A DNA stretch of 35,989 nucleotides from the NCBI GenBank assembly GCA_025358615.1, contig JANYIY010000460.1, positions 1-35,989 of the forward strand, in the 5' to 3' direction. The position numbers and the translations under genes are program-made. The notes beneath the pieces are model-generated. The model ran no database searches. It saw only the letters and a program-made list of their open reading frames with translations, and was not told the origin of the DNA. Origin of the DNA: Gammaproteobacteria bacterium (GTDB lineage Bacteria > Pseudomonadota > Gammaproteobacteria > Steroidobacterales > Steroidobacteraceae). Positions within the stretch are counted from its first letter, which is position 1; each line of letters begins with the position of its first letter. Of this stretch, positions 23,317 through 30,680 are shown in pieces.

Positions 23317-24861
23317 ATGAATCGACAATCACAATGGTTGGCAGCCGCCGTTAGCGCGACTCTGCTACCTCTCACCGCGCTGGCCTCCAGCCATCGCGAA
23401 GCACCATTTATCACTACTCGCTCGAAGGTCGACGGCACCGACCTGTATCTATTTAACAGCTACGAGACCGGCCGCGCCGGCTACGTCACGATGATTGCAA
23501 GCTATCAGCCGTTCGAGAATCCGCAGGGCGGACCGAACTACTACACGATGGATCCGAGCGCGCTCTATGAGATCTCTATCGACAACACGGGTTCCGGCAA
23601 AGAAGCGCTGACATTTCAATTCCGCTTTACGACCGTGTCCAACGGATTAGCGGTGATGGCCGGTGCCAAGTCCATCCCGGTTCCGCTGGTGAATATCGGA
23701 CCGGTCAGCGCCGGCAGCACTGCATCGCAAAATGTGGCGGAGCACTACACGCTGACGCTGGTCAAAGGCGATCGTCGTACCGGGGCAGCGCAGGCTATGA
23801 CCGATGCCACCGATGGCAGCGCCACTTTCAGCAAGCCGCTCGACAACATCGGCGCGAAGTCCATCGCCGACTATCCGACTTACGCCGCGAGCTTCATCCA
23901 TACGATCGTCATCCCGGGCTGCAGCATGCCGGGCCGCGTCTTTGTCGGTCAGCGGCAAGACGGCTTCGTCGTGAACTTGGGTGAAACGTTTGACCTCGTC
24001 AATATCAAATATCCCGTCACTGAGTTGGCCCCTGCCGGCACCAACGCACGACAACTCGCGCCCAACTCATTGGCTGGCTACAACGTCACCTCGATTGCAT
24101 TGGAAGTCCCGGCTGCCTGCCTCACCGCCGGCACCGATCCGGTCATCGGCGCGTGGACCACGGCCAGTCTCCGTCAAGCATCCGTACTCAATTCCCAACC
24201 GCAAAGCGACAAGAGTGTCGGCAGCGTTGGTGCCACCGCCTCCCCCACCGGAACAGCAATCCAAGGCGGCGCCTGGACCCAGGTCTCGCGCCTAGGGATG
24301 CCGCTCGTCAATGAGCTCGTCATCGGCCTTCCCGATAAGGATCGCTTCAACGCGTCATCGCCGTCCGGCGATGCGCAGTTTGCAGACTACGTGACCAATC
24401 CCTCGCTTCCCGTGTTGTTGCAGACGTTGTTCGGCGGCGCGGGAGTGCTGGCTCCGAATGTCTATCCGCGAACCGATCTCGTCGCAGCATTTCTGACCGG
24501 TATCAAAGGCGTGAACCAGCCCAAGGCGGTCACCGCTGCCGAAGAATTGCGCCTGAATACCAGCACTGCGGTCACACCGATTGCCACCCAAAATGATTTG
24601 GGCGTCCTCGGCGGAGATCTGTCTGGATTCCCGAATGGTCGTCGCCCCATCGACGATGTCGTCGACATCGAGTTGCGGGTGGCCATGGGCGTACTGCTGT
24701 CGCCCTTCGACAAGAGTGCCGCTGATCCGGATCCGGCGTCGGATGCGTCACGGCAGTTGCACTACACCGATGGCGTAGAGCCCAATCCGGCGAACTATCT
24801 GCCCGCGTTTCCCTACTTGAATACACCGCTCGGCGGCTCACCCACCAGCGCAAACGACTAA
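23317..24861 (+). CDS. DUF4331 domain-containing exported protein
   Basis: A 514-residue secreted protein: the signal peptide MNRQSQWLAAAVSATLLPLT ends ALA|SSHREAP. The mature N-terminus SSHREAPFITTRSKVDGTDLYLFNSYE is the diagnostic opening of DUF4331. Later conserved parts are YTMDPSALYEISIDNTGSG, GMPLVNELVIGLPDKDRFNA, YPRTDLVAAFLTGIKGVNQP and FPNGRRPIDDVVDIELRVAMG. The function of DUF4331 is not known. The ribosome-binding site GGGAG lies 9 nt before the ATG. It is the first gene of a plus-strand run (DUF4331, lipoprotein, TPR protein, HupE/UreJ). The acidic C-terminal DPDPASD stretch could bind cations, which is speculative. Confidence 0.9.
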   Translation: MNRQSQWLAAAVSATLLPLTALASSHREAPFITTRSKVDGTDLYLFNSYETGRAGYVTMIASYQPFENPQGGPNYYTMDPSALYEISIDNTGSGKEALTFQFRFTTVSNGLAVMAGAKSIPVPLVNIGPVSAGSTASQNVAEHYTLTLVKGDRRTGAAQAMTDATDGSATFSKPLDNIGAKSIADYPTYAASFIHTIVIPGCSMPGRVFVGQRQDGFVVNLGETFDLVNIKYPVTELAPAGTNARQLAPNSLAGYNVTSIALEVPAACLTAGTDPVIGAWTTASLRQASVLNSQPQSDKSVGSVGATASPTGTAIQGGAWTQVSRLGMPLVNELVIGLPDKDRFNASSPSGDAQFADYVTNPSLPVLLQTLFGGAGVLAPNVYPRTDLVAAFLTGIKGVNQPKAVTAAEELRLNTSTAVTPIATQNDLGVLGGDLSGFPNGRRPIDDVVDIELRVAMGVLLSPFDKSAADPDPASDASRQLHYTDGVEPNPANYLPAFPYLNTPLGGSPTSAND

Positions 24862-24870
24862 GGGGTTACG

Positions 24871-25119
24871 ATGAATCATAAATTACTCCTGTTTAGCGCG
24901 CTGGGACTGACTGCAGTGTTGGTCGCTGCCTGTCATGGCCACGACCACGCGGCGAGCGCGGCCCCGCCGCCGCCGACATCGTTAGCTCTCAGCACGGCCG
25001 ATGTACTGGCGCTAGCCCAGCATACCTCCGAGAGCGACGCACCGTTCGCGGTCAACGGCGGCAAGGTGACGCTGAACGACACCAGCGAAACCAGCGCTCC
25101 CATTCCTGTCAGTAACTAG
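24871..25119 (+). CDS. Small His-rich lipoprotein
   Basis: An 82-residue lipoprotein. The signal MNHKLLLFSALGLTAVLVAA precedes the lipidated Cys21, lipobox LVAAC. The mature chain opens CHGHDHAASAAPPPP, placing three His and one Asp beside the lipid anchor, followed by a flexible Ala/Pro linker and a short polar domain ending IPVSN. The ATG is 9 bp after the DUF4331 stop with AGGGG in front, so it is cotranscribed. No family is recognised. The His cluster suggests metal capture at the membrane surface, consistent with the locus but unproven. Confidence 0.8.
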   Translation: MNHKLLLFSALGLTAVLVAACHGHDHAASAAPPPPTSLALSTADVLALAQHTSESDAPFAVNGGKVTLNDTSETSAPIPVSN

Positions 25120-26306
25120 TGCGTTTGAGGGAACACATCAGCTCGGTGTTCCCAGGCCGGCGCCGAATTCGGCGCCGGCCCTTTTTTACGGCGCTGCTTT
25201 TCGCCTTGCACGTCTCCACAGCCTGCGCCACGCCATACATCCCCGCGCGCGACGCCCAAGTGTTGGCGGAGCTTCCTGCCGGCGCGCGACACGCCGGCGC
25301 CCCCTCGCGGCAGCTGACCGCCAACCGCCTGGACATCGCCCTGCCGCTCGCGCAGTTTTATATTTCCCGGGCGAGGGCCACCGGTGACCTGCGCTTCTTG
25401 GGCTACGCCGAAGCGGTTCTTGCGCCATGGATGAGTCAGCCTGCGGTTGTCCCCCAAGTTTTGGTACTGCACGCCACCATCCTGCAAAGCCGGCATTCCT
25501 TCGATGCCTCACTGATAGAACTCGACCGGGCGCTCAAAATGCGTCCCGACGATGCGCAAAGTTGGCTTACTCGAGCGACCGTTTTGCGGGTACTCGGGCG
25601 TTACGCAGAAGCCCTGACCTCCTGCGAGCATCTCGCGGTTGCCGCCGATCCGGCGATTGCGACCCTGTGCAGGCAAAGCGTGCTCGGTTTGATGGGCCAG
25701 CTAACTAGCGCATACGCGGCAATCGCCGCCCTGTCACCGAAAGAAATGCCGCCCGAGGCCCGCGCCTGGCGCTATTCGGAACTCGGAGAAATGGCCGAGC
25801 GACTGGCCGACGACGCAGCCGCCGAACACTGGTTGCGCGAGGGCCTGGCGCTGGCGCCTCAGGATTTCTACATGCGCTTGGCATATGCCGATCTCTTGCT
25901 GCGCCAGCAACGCGCTGCCGAGGCATTGCAGTTACTGGCCGGCTACGAATCCATGGAACCCATGCTGCTTCGCGTCGCCATCGCGCATCGGCAGTTGCAG
26001 GACGGTGCGAGCGTACAGGCCGAAGCGCTGTTGTCCAGCGCCTTCGATGTCGAACAGCGGCGCAGCGACGTCGTGCATCGCCGAGAACAAGCGCGATTCC
26101 TGCTCGATGTCGATCAGCAGCCGGCGGCGGCGCTGGCGGCGGCCGAGGAGAACTGGAAAGTACAACGCGAACCCGACGATATATTGATCCTGCTGCGCTC
26201 GGCGCAGGCCGCCCACCAGGCGCCGGCAGCCGCACCCGCTCTGCAATTTCTGCAAACGACCGGCCTCGAGGACTCGCGATTAGCGCCGTACCGGGACGCG
26301 ACATGA
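25119..26306 (+). CDS. Exported TPR-repeat protein
   Basis: A 395-residue protein. Hydrophobic FFTALLFALHVSTACA behind an Arg-rich n-region (GRRRIRRRP) forms a signal peptide. The rest is helical, with TPR-like pairs such as SFDASLIELDRALKMRPDDAQSWLTRATVLRVLGRYAEAL and AAEHWLREGLALAPQDFYMRLAYADLLLRQQRAAEAL. The frame opens with a GTG at 25119 that overlaps the lipoprotein stop by one base; GTG at 25146 is an alternative. A perfect intrinsic-terminator hairpin lies at 25155-25187, within the first ~23 codons and encoding the n-region. The stop overlaps the HupE/UreJ start (ATGA-type). Probably a periplasmic scaffold for the HupE system. Confidence 0.85.
   Translation: MRLREHISSVFPGRRRIRRRPFFTALLFALHVSTACATPYIPARDAQVLAELPAGARHAGAPSRQLTANRLDIALPLAQFYISRARATGDLRFLGYAEAVLAPWMSQPAVVPQVLVLHATILQSRHSFDASLIELDRALKMRPDDAQSWLTRATVLRVLGRYAEALTSCEHLAVAADPAIATLCRQSVLGLMGQLTSAYAAIAALSPKEMPPEARAWRYSELGEMAERLADDAAAEHWLREGLALAPQDFYMRLAYADLLLRQQRAAEALQLLAGYESMEPMLLRVAIAHRQLQDGASVQAEALLSSAFDVEQRRSDVVHRREQARFLLDVDQQPAAALAAAEENWKVQREPDDILILLRSAQAAHQAPAAAPALQFLQTTGLEDSRLAPYRDAT
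25155..25187 (+). terminator. Perfect intrinsic terminator inside the TPR gene start
   Basis: A 26-bp perfect palindrome (25155-25180; each arm is GGCCGGCGCCGAA or its complement) is followed by one C and six T. This is a textbook rho-independent terminator for the plus strand, 35 bp after the lipoprotein stop. It lies inside the open frame of the TPR protein. It should reduce read-through into the TPR and HupE/UreJ genes. Confidence 0.8.
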
Positions 26307-27436
26307 ACGTCCCACGTTGCATCGTCGCCGCCCTCATGAGCTGTTCATTCAGCGCCGCGGCGCACGCCCATATCGCCAGCAGCGGCTTCCTGGTCGCGAA
26401 CGTCGCCGGCGCAGACGTCACCGGCTCCATCGAAATTGCGGTGCTCGACGTTGAACTGGCCGTTGGGGTGGATGCGAACCGCGACAACCAGATCACCTGG
26501 CGCGAGCTGAGCGACGGCGCGCCGCAGTTGGCGCGCTATTTGTCGGAACATCTCGCGTTCACCGCCCAGGACGGTGGTCTTGGCGTTGCTTGTCGGCTGT
26601 CCTTCCAGGCCATGCAAGTAAATGATCGGGTGGACGGCAGCTATGCTTGGTTGCCGTTTACGGCACAGTGCCCGCTGGCGGTTCGCGATCTGGGGATCGA
26701 CTATAGCGTCATGGCCGGCCTCGACCCGTCACATCGCGGCCTGCTCACACTGACCGCGGGCCGCGTCGTGCAGACCGCCGTGCTCGGCGGCGCGGCAGAA
26801 CACGCCACCTTTTCGGTCTTTGCACCGTCTCGCTGGCGCGCCTTTGTTGACTACTTCCACGCCGGCATCTGGCATATCTGGAGCGGCATCGACCACCTGC
26901 TGTTCCTTCTGTCCTTGCTGCTGCCCGCCGTGCTGTTGCGCAATGGTGGTCGCTGGGAGCCTGTTCCCGAGGCGCGCCCCGCGCTGATCAGTATCTTTAA
27001 AGTGGTGACAGCCTTTACTCTGGCGCACTCGCTAACGCTGACTTTGGCCGCGTTGGATATCGTTCGCCTGCCGAGCCGGCTCACCGAATCTATCATCGCC
27101 GCCTCCATCATCGTGGCAGCGCTCAACAATATATTTCCGCTGGTCACCGAGAGCCGCGCGCGCATCGCCTTTGCATTCGGCCTGTTGCACGGATTCGGTT
27201 TCGCGTCCGTACTCGCCGACATGGGGCTGCCGCACGGCGCCCGTCTGATCTCTCTGCTGGCATTCAACGTCGGAATCGAGACCGGTCAAATGGCTGTGGT
27301 ACTCGCCGTCATGCCCATCATCTATGCGCTGCGCGCGGGCGCCTTCTATCGGCGCGCCGTCATGCCGTGGGGTTCGGCGGCGATCGCCGCGCTGGCTCTC
27401 GTCTGGTTGGTGCAGCGCGCGGTATTGCCGGGCTGA
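26303..27436 (+). CDS. HupE/UreJ family membrane protein with periplasmic domain and EF-hand
   Basis: A 377-residue protein of the longer HupE/UreJ_2 type. After a signal peptide (CIVAALMSCSFSAAAHAH) comes a periplasmic domain of ~165 residues containing DANRDNQITWRE at residues 57-68, a canonical 12-residue EF-hand loop (D1, N3, D5, Q7, T9, E12). The C-terminal ~190 residues hold about six helices with the His motifs GIWHIWSGIDHLLFLLSLLLP, FTLAHSLTLTLAAL and FAFGLLHGFGFASVL. HupE and UreJ relatives carry nickel or cobalt; the ion here is not determined. The start ATG overlaps the TPR stop by 4 bp, implying translational coupling. Confidence 0.9.
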   Translation: MNVPRCIVAALMSCSFSAAAHAHIASSGFLVANVAGADVTGSIEIAVLDVELAVGVDANRDNQITWRELSDGAPQLARYLSEHLAFTAQDGGLGVACRLSFQAMQVNDRVDGSYAWLPFTAQCPLAVRDLGIDYSVMAGLDPSHRGLLTLTAGRVVQTAVLGGAAEHATFSVFAPSRWRAFVDYFHAGIWHIWSGIDHLLFLLSLLLPAVLLRNGGRWEPVPEARPALISIFKVVTAFTLAHSLTLTLAALDIVRLPSRLTESIIAASIIVAALNNIFPLVTESRARIAFAFGLLHGFGFASVLADMGLPHGARLISLLAFNVGIETGQMAVVLAVMPIIYALRAGAFYRRAVMPWGSAAIAALALVWLVQRAVLPG

Positions 27437-27462
27437 TTCTCCTTTCCGCGCCGGCGCTGCTG

Positions 27463-29010
27463 CTAGCTGCGTCGGCGCAGGCCGGCTGGAATCAATACGA
27501 CGCCGAGCAATTCAAAAATCCCATGCGCCACCAATGCCATGAGTGCCGCCGGGATGGCCCCCGTCAATATGGTGTGCACATCGTTCAAGGCAAGGCCCGA
27601 CACAATGGGCGCGCCGTAGCCCCCCGCCCCCACCAAAGCGGCCAGAGTGGCGGTACCGATGCTGACGATGGTCGCCGTCTTGATGCCCGCGAGTAACGTC
27701 GGACTCGCCAGCGGCAGCACCACTCGAAACAGCACCTGCCGCCGGTTCAAGCCAAATGCCCGTGCATTTTCCAGATGGATCGGATTCACCGCGCGAATGC
27801 CGGTGAAGGTGTTGAGCACCACCGGCAGCAAGCTGTACAAGCAAAGCGCTGCCAGCGCAGGCTTCGTGCCCACTCCAAACACCGGAATGAGAAAGCACAG
27901 CAGCGCCAGCGACGGCACCGTCTGAATTATCGCGCTCGACAGCAGGATCGCCTGCCCGGTGGCGTGAAAACGTACGGCCGCGATCCCCAAGGGGATCCCC
28001 ACCAGCACCGAAAACAGCAGCGACACACCGACCAGCCACAGATGCTCCCGCGTACGCCGCCCCACTTCCTGCCACCAGCCCTCCGAATTGCGCGCCTCCG
28101 AGCCGAGAAATTGCGCCGCGATCTTGTTGAAGGGGATCTTCTGAATGTCGGCCTGCGCATTCATGTCGAGCATGGCCGTTTCGCTGATGCGCCCTTCCAA
28201 TGCCAACAGTGCCTGCCACTCGCGCGGATGCTCTGCGACAAAGGACTTGCTCGCCACCCACACCGCCTGATACACCGGAAAATAATTGTGGTCATCCTTG
28301 AGCAGACGCAGGTGCAGTTTCTTGATCTTCGCGTCCGTCGAGTACACATCGATCAAATCAACCGCGTTCTGATCGATGGCCTGGAAGCTCAAGGAATGCT
28401 CCATGCGGCTAACTTTCTGCGTATCGAAGGCCAGATGATAATTGTTCACCAAGCCCGGATAGCCATCCTTGCGATCCATGAACTCGTAGCTGAACGCCGC
28501 CCTGACTCCGGACTGAATGGGAATCAAGTCGCCGATGGTATGCAGCTGATGCTGCTCGGCAAAGCTCTCTTTCACCGCCAGCGCATAGGTGTCGTTGAAG
28601 CCCAGCGACCCGGAGATCGTCAGATCCAGTGCGCCCAACGCCGCGCGAATCTCGTCCAGCGACTTCAAGTCCGGCTTCTTGAGAATGGCCTCCGCCAGCG
28701 TCCCCGTGTAATCCGAATACACATCAATGGCGCCGCTCTTCAGCGCCTCGAATAGAATTCCCGTGCTGCCCATGCCGAGCTTGCGGGTCACCGGGACGGT
28801 CGACGACGCCTCGACGGTCTGCGCCGCAATCTCTCCCAGCACGTAGGCTTCGGTGAATATCTTGCCGCCGATCACGATGCTATCCCCGGCCGGCGCCGCG
28901 CCGGGCAGCAGCACCGTCAGCATGATTGTCACCGCACACGCCCCCGAATTGGCCCTTACCGAGGCCATCCCCTTCATCATCCTGCTCATGGCACGCAAGG
29001 CGCGCTTCAT
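27463..29010 (-). CDS. OpuC-type ABC importer: substrate-binding protein/permease fusion
   Basis: A 515-residue fusion. Residues ~25-42 form a signal/first membrane segment (VTIMLTVLLPGAAPA). Residues ~43-310 are an OpuAC-like binding domain (IVIGGKIFTEAYVLGEIAAQTVEA, DVYSDYTGTLAEAIL, VDLIDVYSTDAKI, FPVYQAVWVA) typical of glycine-betaine/choline/osmoprotectant importers. Residues ~325-515 form a BPD permease with the EAA-like loop ENARAFGLNRRQVLFRVVLPLASPTLLAGI. The order binding protein then permease is reversed relative to the better-known permease-first fusions. The ATG overlaps the ATPase stop (ATGA), so translation is coupled. Likely role: osmoprotectant uptake; the exact ligand is unproven. 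Confidence 0.9.
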   Translation of the reverse strand: MKRALRAMSRMMKGMASVRANSGACAVTIMLTVLLPGAAPAGDSIVIGGKIFTEAYVLGEIAAQTVEASSTVPVTRKLGMGSTGILFEALKSGAIDVYSDYTGTLAEAILKKPDLKSLDEIRAALGALDLTISGSLGFNDTYALAVKESFAEQHQLHTIGDLIPIQSGVRAAFSYEFMDRKDGYPGLVNNYHLAFDTQKVSRMEHSLSFQAIDQNAVDLIDVYSTDAKIKKLHLRLLKDDHNYFPVYQAVWVASKSFVAEHPREWQALLALEGRISETAMLDMNAQADIQKIPFNKIAAQFLGSEARNSEGWWQEVGRRTREHLWLVGVSLLFSVLVGIPLGIAAVRFHATGQAILLSSAIIQTVPSLALLCFLIPVFGVGTKPALAALCLYSLLPVVLNTFTGIRAVNPIHLENARAFGLNRRQVLFRVVLPLASPTLLAGIKTATIVSIGTATLAALVGAGGYGAPIVSGLALNDVHTILTGAIPAALMALVAHGIFELLGVVLIPAGLRRRS

Positions 29011-29753
29011 CGCACGTCACCCGCATCCGGAAGCGTTCGCTGCGCATTGATGAACTGCGTTACGAAGGGACTGGCAGGCCGCAGCAGTAAATCTCCGTAG
29101 GCTCCCGTCTGCACCATCCTCCCCTCGTGCAACATGGTGATTTGTTCCGCCAGAAACACGGCCTCGCCCAGATCGTGCGTAACCAACAGCACCGTCTTGT
29201 TCAGCCGTTGGAAAATGGATTTCAACTCCTGCTGCAGGCTGCTGCGAATCAGCGGATCCAACGCGGCCATTGGCTCATCCAGCAACATCACCGCCGGATC
29301 CATCATGGCGGCGCGCATGATGGCCACGCGCTGCTTCTGGCCGCCGCTCATTTCGCGCGGAAAGCGCCCAAGAATCTCCGCGTCCAAGTCCACTATCTTA
29401 CGCAGCTCTTCCACGCGCTCATCGATTTTCGATTTCCCCCATCCGCGCAGCTTGGCGATCAAGGCCACGTTATTCCTTGCCGTGATATGCGGGAACAGTC
29501 CGCCGTCCTGCGGTACATAACCGATCCGGTCCGCCCATTCCACCGGCGTGAACGACAACAGCGCATGGCCATTGATCTTGACGTAGCCTTTGTCGAAGGG
29601 GATGAGGCCGAGCGTAATGCGCAGCAGCGTGGTCTTTCCCGAACCGCTCGAACCGATCAAGGCATGCGTGGCGCCCTTCGGCACCATCAGGTTCACGTCG
29701 ACGAGAACCGCCCTGTCCTCGAAGGTTTTGTAGATGTTCTGCAATTCCAGCAT
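29007..29753 (-). CDS. OpuC-type ABC transporter ATP-binding protein
   Basis: A 248-residue cytosolic ATPase partnering the fusion gene downstream. Walker A is GSSGSGKT (34-41), the Q-loop YVPQDGGLFPHIT (~79-91), the signature MSGGQKQR (135-142), Walker B VMLLDEP (155-161), and the switch His lies in LLVTHDLGEAVFLAEQI. The DGGLFPHITARNNV string is typical of glycine-betaine/choline/carnitine importer ATPases; the C-terminal CBS domains seen in some members are absent. I chose the ATG at 29753 (MLELQNIYKTFEDR) because AGGA is well placed and homologues begin here; the frame stays open to 29837. Confidence 0.92.
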   Translation of the reverse strand: MLELQNIYKTFEDRAVLVDVNLMVPKGATHALIGSSGSGKTTLLRITLGLIPFDKGYVKINGHALLSFTPVEWADRIGYVPQDGGLFPHITARNNVALIAKLRGWGKSKIDERVEELRKIVDLDAEILGRFPREMSGGQKQRVAIMRAAMMDPAVMLLDEPMAALDPLIRSSLQQELKSIFQRLNKTVLLVTHDLGEAVFLAEQITMLHEGRMVQTGAYGDLLLRPASPFVTQFINAQRTLPDAGDVR

Positions 29754-29855
29754 GACGATTCCTGATCGGCGCCCGCAACCTAGCGGTTTCAGTTGAACTG
29801 CTAGCGTAACCCGGCTATACGATTGAGTCGCGCTCATTGCATGCGCGCAGGAAGT

Positions 29856-29872
29856 ATTGTAAATCTGACAAT
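29856..29872. promoter_or_regulatory. Short inverted repeat upstream of the SDR gene
   Basis: ATTGT (29856-29860) and ACAAT (29868-29872) flank a 7-bp spacer, 20 bp before the SDR ATG in the divergent gap between the ABC operon and the SDR gene. It could be a small operator or chance symmetry in an AT-rich patch. Confidence 0.25.
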
Positions 29873-29891
29873 CGCACGATAGGGGAAACGC

Positions 29892-30671
29892 ATGGATTTG
29901 GGAATTCGCGGACGCACGGCCATCGTCTGCGCATCGAGCCAGGGACTGGGCAAGGCCTGCGCTCGAGCGCTCGCCGAAGCCGGAGTCTCAGTCGTAATTA
30001 ACGGGCGCAACCGAACGCTGCTCGATCAAACCGCCGCAGAAATTCGCCGGGCCACGGGCGCTGAGGTGACTGCCGTGGTCGCCGATGTCTCCACCCTGGA
30101 AGGGCAAGCGGCCTTGCTTGCCGCCTGCCCCGCACCCGACATCTTGATCAATAACAACGGCGGCCCGCCGTTTCGCGACTTTCGCGAACTGGATCGGCAA
30201 GCCATGCTCGCCGGCGTCACCATGAACATGATCACGCCCATCGAACTCATTCAAAAAGTCGTCGAGCCCATGGCCGCCCGCGGCTTCGGCCGCATCGTGA
30301 ACATCACCTCCATCAGCGTGAAGATGCCGGTTGCCGGCCTCGATCTGTCGAGCGCGGCGCGCGCCGGCCTCACCGCCTTCCTCGCCGGAGTAGCGCGCAA
30401 GATCGCCGACAAGAACATCACCATCAATAATCTGTTGCCGGGAAACTTCGATACCCAGCGCCTGCGCAATGGCTTCACAGTCGCGGCCAAACAAACGGGG
30501 CAGCCGGAATCGGTGGTGGCCGCCCAGGCCATGGCGGAGATCCCCGCCAAGCGTTTCGGCACACTCGCCGAGTTCGGTCAAACCTGCGCCTTTCTGTGCA
30601 GCGTCCATGCCGCGTACATTACCGGTCAGAATATTCTATTGGATGGCGGAGCCTACCCCGCCGCTTTTTGA
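29892..30671 (+). CDS. SDR-family protein with substituted Tyr/Lys active site
   Basis: A 259-residue Rossmann protein of SDR type. The cofactor loop is ASSQGLGKA (normally TGxxxGxG), NNNGGPP replaces the NNAG motif, and DILINN is conserved. Aligning NITSISVKMPVAGLDLSSAARAG with the FabG segment NITS...YAAAKAG without gaps keeps the catalytic Ser (S140) but puts Ser at 153 for Tyr and Arg at 157 for Lys. I recall a group of FabG-like SDRs with an LSNxxRAG motif at this place, so this is probably a family trait and not damage. Reductase activity by the usual mechanism is doubtful. AGGGGA precedes the ATG. The S9 peptidase starts 9 bp after the stop, probably in one operon. Confidence 0.85.
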   Translation: MDLGIRGRTAIVCASSQGLGKACARALAEAGVSVVINGRNRTLLDQTAAEIRRATGAEVTAVVADVSTLEGQAALLAACPAPDILINNNGGPPFRDFRELDRQAMLAGVTMNMITPIELIQKVVEPMAARGFGRIVNITSISVKMPVAGLDLSSAARAGLTAFLAGVARKIADKNITINNLLPGNFDTQRLRNGFTVAAKQTGQPESVVAAQAMAEIPAKRFGTLAEFGQTCAFLCSVHAAYITGQNILLDGGAYPAAF

Positions 30672-30680
30672 GGAGCAGCC

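Noticed and set aside
27367-27696. Plus-strand frame with a signal-peptide-like LILLSAPALLLAASAQA segment
   Set aside because: It lies antisense to the C-terminus of the ABC fusion and continues into non-protein-like sequence; the hydrophobicity mirrors the permease helices and HupE end.
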